DNA of 19,543 bases from an uncultured Peptococcaceae bacterium (lineage in GTDB: Bacteria > Bacillota > Peptococcia > Peptococcales > Peptococcaceae). Under the pieces are notes generated by a model that was not told the origin of the DNA, did no database searches, and was given only the letters and a program-made list of their open reading frames with translations. Position numbers and translations under genes: made by a program. Shown here one piece after another: positions 15,312 through 19,543 of the stretch (within the stretch, counting starts at the first letter, position 1; every line of letters starts with the position of its first letter). The stretch spans positions 1 through 19,543 of the forward strand of contig CAUDRX010000020.1 in NCBI GenBank assembly GCA_958451915.1, read 5' to 3'.

Positions 15312-18300
15312 TTATCCTTTTTGACAAAAACGTTGCAGCATAGCGGCAAACTCGGCGCGGGTAGCTTCGCCCTGCGGGTCGAGCATGTTGTTGTCCTTGC
15401 CACCGATCAGCCCGTAGCCGACAGCCCATGCCATCGTGTCTTTCGCCCACTCGGAAACATTGTCCTTATCGTTAAAGTGGTCAAGGCTTCCCGTTATCGT
15501 TATGTCGTAGCCCTTATACGCCGCATAGCGGTAGAAGAACGCTGCAAGCTGCTCCCTTGTTACGGGCGTTTCTGGCTGGAAGCAGCCGTTTCCATAGCCC
15601 TCCGCAATTCCGTTTTCGTTCGCCCATGTGATCGCTTCGGTGTACCATGCGCCGTTTTCAACGTCGGTATAGGGATTTGCGCCCTTTGCCGCCGGCTCGC
15701 CCTCCATGCGCCACAGCGTTACGACAATCATGGCGCGGCTGGTGGATATTTCCGGGCTGAATGTGGCGTCGCCTGTGCCGACCATCAAGTCGTTGGCAAA
15801 CACAAACATAACGTCCTCATAAAACCAATCGTTTTCGGAAATATCGGTAAACGGGTTTTCAAAGCCTGTTCCCGGATTTTCTTTCTTTTCTTCCCACCCG
15901 GCGTAAACCGTCGTGTTGCGGGTTAGGCGTATGCTTGTGATCTTGTCTGTTAAGTCCTCGTCGGCATACCAGCCTGTAAACTCGTAGCCCTCGCGGGTCG
16001 GCTTGTAATCCGAAAGGTCAACCGTCGTATATTCGGCGCGGAGAATAGAGGCAATCTCGCTGCCGCCGTTTACATCAAAGGTCAGACGGTAATAATCGGT
16101 TGTGCTGCCGCCTGTACTACCGCCGCTTGTACCGCCAGTATTTACCGTAAAGGACAACGCAACCTGTACGCTGGCGTTACCGCTGCCGGAAATGGTAAGC
16201 GTTTCGCTATGGCTTCCTGCGGTAAGCCCGGTTTTCGGCTGGACGGTGAATGTCGCCGTACCGTCCGACGCAAGCGTGGCAGTACCGTTTTTAAATCCCG
16301 TTCCCGCCGTAATGGTATAGGTCGCGCTGGTAGGCAGATTAACGGTTACGCTCTGATTGCCTATATTCGTAATCGTTACTATCTGCGCGGCGGGTGCGTC
16401 TGCGTAGCCCTCCGCTTCGCTGCCGAAGTCCAGTGTTTCGGGGCTTGCAGAAATGGCATAGGTCGGCTTCACATAGCCGCAGGCATTACAGATAATATCC
16501 TGCTCATTGTCATAGACGTGGGCGGTTTCTTCAACCTTTGCGTTGCAGCTTACGCACAGTTTCCAGTGGGTACTGCCGTTGTCATGCTTCCAATCTGCCC
16601 CCGGCGTATGGCCCAAAGCCTCTCCGCTGGTAAATGTTTCCGTACCTTTTGCGCCGCAGGAGCAGGATTTGTAATAGGTCGCGGCTTGCGTACAGGTGGC
16701 GGGAGAAACAAGATATTCGTTGTCTGTATTTTCCTGCGTGAAGCTGTGCGCTTCAAAGGCCGCTTTCACGGTTACATCCTCGGCGGGCATGGTGAACTTG
16801 TTATCATCGCCGATAGAAACGGTATTCGGTGTAATCTGCCACTCCTTGAAATGGTAGCCCTCGTTGGGGCTGGCGGTCAATTCGATTTCATCTCCCTCAA
16901 CGGCAGCGGACGGGTCAGCGGATGCGGTGCCGCCGTTCGACGGGTCAACATTTACCGTTACGGTGAATGTGTACGCCGGAATCTGTATTGTCAGCACATT
17001 ACTCACATTATTAACCGCGTCTTTCACGACGATATGGATATACTGAACGCCGTTAGATAAGCTATCAATGGAAATCTCTGTTTCTTCATTGGCCTTACAA
17101 GAAGTACCCTCACCGGAAGTATCTATGCTGGCCGGTGCGGTTTCGCTGTTGTCCACGACGTAGTAATAGCTGCCCGCTTCGTCGCTGGTAAACTTCACCG
17201 TCGCGGTGGTTTCGCTGTCGCGGGTAGCCGAGCCATTGGAAAGCGTCGGGGCGGTGGTGTCAACGGTGGGGCTACTGATTTCTTTAAGCTGGCTGGCGTA
17301 GTCGGTCATTTTATCGCCGTTGTACTGCTCGTTGAATACATACAGCTCCGTCGTGTCGCCTAACGTTACGCCCTCAGGGAGCGTAAGGCTTGCCGTTCCG
17401 CTTGCGCTTTCCGGCTGCAAAATGCGCCCGTAGTGGGTGATTGCGCCATTATTCTCGATTACAACGGAAATATATTCATTCGTCCCGGTCTGTGCGCCCG
17501 AGTAGGAGAAAGCTATTGTGTCGCCACTGCCGTTCATCGTCGCGTTGGAAATAGCAAAACTATCCCGGCTGCTGTCCAAAAGGGTCAGCTTCCACTCGTT
17601 CCCTGTATATTCGGAAACTGGTTGCAGAGCATCGGCGTCTACGGCGCCGGAGGATTTGCCGCCTACGGCGGCAGATGTGAAGAGGACAGAGTTCAGATCT
17701 AAATTAAAAGCGGGGCGCGCAGCCCAGACGGTGCTCACAATGCCGCTGCTCACGTCGTCGAACCTGGTGACGAGGCCCGCATGGTTCGTAACGCTTGTGT
17801 GGGGAGAGCGGAGCCACCAGAAGCCCACACTGCTTCCATAAATTGCAATTCTGTCGTCAGCGTTCCTAAATCCGTAGCTGCTGGTTTCCGCTTCCTCTGC
17901 CGACAGGAAAAACACCTTGTCCCCATTTAGAATATCGTCGGAAGCGGCAAACTCAATTTTATTGGTGCTGCTGGTAAATTCTTCGTCACTTTTCGTGGTT
18001 GCCAAAACCGCGCCCTGCTCCTGCGTGGTTAGTCTTTCATTGTAAAAGGTACTGCACCACTTCTGCGCGTCGCTGCCCTGCCATGCGTTCGCAATCTGGC
18101 AATTCGTATGGTTGCCGTCAGTAGGCGCACTGCCTTTATGATATGTACCATCTAAATGAGAGTTCTGCTGAAAAAACACGCCGCCCTCTGTGCTTGTTCC
18201 AAGCAGCCCGTCGGAGAGCAGGAACAGCCCGGCATCGTTTGTACCGTCGCCGTCGCTGTCAAAGTTGGTTTGATCGTCCAGCACCCGCCATTTGATGGGG

Positions 18301-18488
18301 CCGGAGGTAGTATATTTGTCCGGGGCAGTCCAGTTGCCGAAATAGATGTTGTCGGCCTGTGCGCCTTGCAGGTGTTCCGTGCCCAGCATGATTGCCTTGT
18401 CGCTCCCTGTCGCAAAAGCTACGGTAGGCATAAGCCCTGCAACAAGGCAGATTGCAAGTAGCAAACTGATTATTCGCTTTGGTTTCAT
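15312..18488 (-). CDS. SLH-anchored surface protein with DUF6273 C-type-lectin-like domain (DGR target)
   Basis: 1058 residues. Residues 1-26 are a signal peptide ending AFA. About 40-275 match the DUF6273 layout (IKWRVL, DAQKWCSTFYNE, KVFFLSAEEAE, WWLRSP, ARPAFNLDLNSVLF), a lectin-like fold used as the display domain in DGR targets; 222-262 is the candidate variable region. Then come an adhesin-like segment (300-410), an Ig-like segment (410-505), a bacterial repeat (506-580), a CxC/CxxC-rich segment (594-675), a beta-sandwich (680-783), an InlB-type B-repeat (798-867) and three SLH domains (878-1055) for cell-wall attachment. I use the ATG at 18488, with AGGAGG at 7 bases; the longer frame from 18620 overlaps the upstream gene. 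It lies 32 bp after the Avd-RT chimera and is probably co-transcribed. Ligand-binding display is the likely role. Confidence 0.88.
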   Translation of the reverse strand: MKPKRIISLLLAICLVAGLMPTVAFATGSDKAIMLGTEHLQGAQADNIYFGNWTAPDKYTTSGPIKWRVLDDQTNFDSDGDGTNDAGLFLLSDGLLGTSTEGGVFFQQNSHLDGTYHKGSAPTDGNHTNCQIANAWQGSDAQKWCSTFYNERLTTQEQGAVLATTKSDEEFTSSTNKIEFAASDDILNGDKVFFLSAEEAETSSYGFRNADDRIAIYGSSVGFWWLRSPHTSVTNHAGLVTRFDDVSSGIVSTVWAARPAFNLDLNSVLFTSAAVGGKSSGAVDADALQPVSEYTGNEWKLTLLDSSRDSFAISNATMNGSGDTIAFSYSGAQTGTNEYISVVIENNGAITHYGRILQPESASGTASLTLPEGVTLGDTTELYVFNEQYNGDKMTDYASQLKEISSPTVDTTAPTLSNGSATRDSETTATVKFTSDEAGSYYYVVDNSETAPASIDTSGEGTSCKANEETEISIDSLSNGVQYIHIVVKDAVNNVSNVLTIQIPAYTFTVTVNVDPSNGGTASADPSAAVEGDEIELTASPNEGYHFKEWQITPNTVSIGDDNKFTMPAEDVTVKAAFEAHSFTQENTDNEYLVSPATCTQAATYYKSCSCGAKGTETFTSGEALGHTPGADWKHDNGSTHWKLCVSCNAKVEETAHVYDNEQDIICNACGYVKPTYAISASPETLDFGSEAEGYADAPAAQIVTITNIGNQSVTVNLPTSATYTITAGTGFKNGTATLASDGTATFTVQPKTGLTAGSHSETLTISGSGNASVQVALSFTVNTGGTSGGSTGGSTTDYYRLTFDVNGGSEIASILRAEYTTVDLSDYKPTREGYEFTGWYADEDLTDKITSIRLTRNTTVYAGWEEKKENPGTGFENPFTDISENDWFYEDVMFVFANDLMVGTGDATFSPEISTSRAMIVVTLWRMEGEPAAKGANPYTDVENGAWYTEAITWANENGIAEGYGNGCFQPETPVTREQLAAFFYRYAAYKGYDITITGSLDHFNDKDNVSEWAKDTMAWAVGYGLIGGKDNNMLDPQGEATRAEFAAMLQRFCQKG
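17703..17825 (-). other. Candidate DGR variable region (VR) in the DUF6273 domain
   Basis: Encodes residues 222-262, from GFWWLRSP to ARPAFN. In the core (codons 229-253), 19 of 25 codons end in C or T, and many are one or two first- or second-position changes from AAC or AAT: CAC, CAT, AGC (four times), CTC, ACC, TTC, ATT. That is the outcome of adenine-specific mutagenesis of an AAY-rich template. The flanks WWLRSP and ARPAFNLDLNS are family-conserved. No template repeat is present to align, so this is inferred. Confidence 0.7.
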
Positions 18489-18520
18489 TGTGTGTCCTCC
18501 TTTCCTTTTCCTCACATCAT

Positions 18521-19207
18521 TTATGCGTTCTCGGGCGTTTCGCCCGGAATAGCCGTTGCTTCCCCTTTCGGGGTTTTTGTCAATACGAAGCTGCCATATA
18601 TCTTTGTTTTCAATTTCCATGTATGCCCGTGGCTTAAATGCCCGCCATAGCTGGCAAGGCTGCGCTTGATCGCGTCGTGATCCATTTCGCCGCTGCGGTA
18701 TTTCTCTTGAAAGGCTTTTAATCTCCGCTTAAACCGCCGCTTGTTGCTGGTGCGCAATCGGCGGATCACCTTGCCCGTATCCGTCAAATAAAACCGCCAA
18801 CCGAGATAGTCCACCCCCTCGGACACAGGGAATATCTGCGTCTTTTCGTTAAACTCCAGTTTCAGCCTGTCTTGCGCAAACGCCCGGATTTCCGCAAGAC
18901 AGGCTTTTAAGTGTTCCTTGTCCTCATGCAATAAAATCAAGTCGTCCATATAGCCCAATAGTTTCAATTCCGTCAAGGCCTGGTGCTGGAAGTCTATGCG
19001 CTGCTGCGCCTTTTCCCTGTCGCCCGCTTTGACAAACACCTCGTTTGCCCGGTACAGGTTTTCGATGATGTCCAGCGCGTAGTTTTGCAGCTTTGCAACA
19101 AGGGTAAATCGGAAACGTTTTGGCGATTTATCCGTTACCGTCATCACATAGGAGCAGAGGTCTTTTGCCTTCGTGATAACCGCTAACTCGCTTTGATAAG
19201 CCGCCAT
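18521..19207 (-). CDS. Avd-like protein fused to C-terminal part of a DGR reverse transcriptase (deletion chimera)
   Basis: 228 residues. Residues 1-85 (ELAVITKAKDLCSYVMTVTD, FTLVAKLQNYALDIIENLYRAN, ALTELKLLGY) match the first helices of the Avd four-helix-bundle accessory protein, which normally has about 120 residues. At residues 86-89 the sequence becomes YMDD and runs on as the end of a retroelement RT: LILLHEDKEHLKACL, KTQIFPVSEGVDYLGWRFYLTDTGKVIRR, then a basic thumb segment with GGHLSHGHTW. RT motifs before YMDD, including the first catalytic Asp, are absent, so it cannot polymerise. The simplest origin is a deletion between avd and RT at the shared Tyr-Met codons (18947-18952). The ATG at 19207 has an AAGGAGAGG site. 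The frame is intact, so the chimera may be expressed; any residual function is unknown. Confidence 0.82.
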   Translation of the reverse strand: MAAYQSELAVITKAKDLCSYVMTVTDKSPKRFRFTLVAKLQNYALDIIENLYRANEVFVKAGDREKAQQRIDFQHQALTELKLLGYMDDLILLHEDKEHLKACLAEIRAFAQDRLKLEFNEKTQIFPVSEGVDYLGWRFYLTDTGKVIRRLRTSNKRRFKRRLKAFQEKYRSGEMDHDAIKRSLASYGGHLSHGHTWKLKTKIYGSFVLTKTPKGEATAIPGETPENA

Positions 19208-19256
19208 ATCCTTAACCTCTCCTTGCGCCGTCTACACACAGATGTATATATAATAA

Positions 19257-19306
19257 ATTATACAAGAAAACCCGCCTAAAAGCAAGGGTATGTGAAGAAT
19301 ATTCAC
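19257..19306 (-). promoter_or_regulatory. Candidate promoter and upstream dyad for the Avd-RT/surface-protein unit
   Basis: On the minus strand TTGCTT (19280-19285) and TATAAT (19257-19262) are 17 bp apart, followed by an AT-rich leader to the ATG at 19207. Directly upstream of the -35 is the dyad GTGAA-N5-TTCAC (19292-19306), a possible regulator site. Confidence 0.5.
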
Positions 19307-19335
19307 GAACAAGCTTCATTTGAAATCGTGCGTTT

Positions 19336-19543
19336 TTATTTTCGTAACTTTTCCCAAACCGGACGTTTCCCCCGTAGTAGTGGTAGAAGAAAAGAGCAGA
19401 TAGCAAGCACAGCAAACGAGTACCCGTTTGCGAAAAATGCTTGTTGGGATAGTCCCAAACCCTTATAGGCGGCTGTTCGCCGCTGGGGGCTGCTTCCGGC
19501 TCTCGCGGCTGCGGCTGCTCGTATATGACGTAATCCGCGCCCC
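19336..19543 (-). CDS. Possible C-terminal end of a membrane protein, truncated by the window edge
   Basis: A minus-strand frame is open from the right edge to TAA at 19336-19338. Its end, SQQAFFANGYSFAVLAICSF then LLPLLRGKRPVWEKLRK, looks like a transmembrane helix followed by a basic cytoplasmic tail. Upstream, the same frame is Ala/Arg-rich and less convincing. A second minus-strand frame over the same bases reads YEQPQPREPEAAPSGEQPP and could be the real one, with a shift between them. I do not recognise either. The remaining bases to 19207 hold only the promoter described above. Confidence 0.3.
   Translation of the reverse strand, partial: GRGLRHIRAAAAARAGSSPQRRTAAYKGLGLSQQAFFANGYSFAVLAICSFLLPLLRGKRPVWEKLRK

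Larger units (their letters stand above)
14350..19543. mobile_element. Accessory island: remnant of a conjugative-type element carrying a decayed DGR
   Basis: From here all recognisable genes lie on the minus strand, against the serine operon. They are a broken ICE-type sigma factor, an SLH surface protein with a DGR-type variable domain, and an Avd-RT chimera. Non-coding stretches become AT-richer and codon usage less C-ended than in the left part. No integrase, relaxase or att repeat is visible; the left limit is set only by the operon terminator and the right limit is outside the window. Confidence 0.5.

Noticed and set aside
18489..18620. Upstream extension of the surface protein to an ATG at 18620
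   Set aside because: The extra 44 residues overlap the Avd-RT chimera and would bury the signal peptide; the ATG at 18488 has a strong ribosome site.

Overview
The window is a GC-rich chromosomal segment centred on a replication origin, from a member of the Bacillota (Firmicutes), probably a gut-type anaerobe. The evidence is a leftward dnaA-dnaN-recF cluster with DnaA boxes on both sides of dnaA, a serine-type T-box riboswitch, and an SLH-anchored surface protein. I cannot fix the class; Negativicutes or Oscillospirales-like Clostridia would both fit.

Layout. (1) Positions 1-5700 form a metabolic patch. A left-truncated amidohydrolase-3 gene (+) faces a paralogous full-length amidohydrolase (-), which lies downstream of an MFS transporter (-). 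A LysR-type regulator (+) is divergent from the transporter. Near-identical palindromic terminators at 1423-1458 and 5665-5700 bracket the second amidohydrolase, the transporter and the regulator. (2) Positions 5726-9921 hold recF, dnaN and dnaA, all on the minus strand. (3) The origin is bipartite. One part is the dnaN-dnaA gap (about 7985-8505), with six DnaA-trio-like triplets next to a GC block and a DnaA box. The other is a dense DnaA-box array upstream of dnaA (about 9953-10504), which includes boxes phased at 10 bp. (4) Positions 10543-14313 form a rightward serine operon: promoter, T-box leader with a UCC (Ser) specifier and terminator, serC, serA, and a histidine-phosphatase gene that may supply the phosphoserine phosphatase step, closed by a strong terminator. 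(5) From about 14350 to the right edge the sequence becomes accessory in character. It holds a frameshifted sigma-factor remnant of the type found on integrative conjugative elements and a decayed diversity-generating retroelement (DGR).

The DGR is the most unusual part. A 228-codon gene (18521-19207, -) joins the first ~85 residues of an Avd-like protein directly to the C-terminal third of a DGR-type reverse transcriptase, starting at its YMDD box. The rest of avd, the RT fingers and proximal palm, and any template repeat between them are missing. Immediately downstream is a 1058-residue secreted protein with a DUF6273/C-type-lectin-like domain. That domain contains a stretch (17703-17825) with the codon pattern of a DGR variable region, followed by a long multi-domain stalk and three SLH anchors. 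The likely reading is that one deletion removed the template and most of the RT and froze the displayed variant. The template repeat was not found in the window, so the variable-region call rests on protein family and codon pattern.

The origin-proximal genes on each side (dnaA-dnaN-recF leftward, serCA rightward) run with replication. The accessory island, lysR and the left amidohydrolase run against it.
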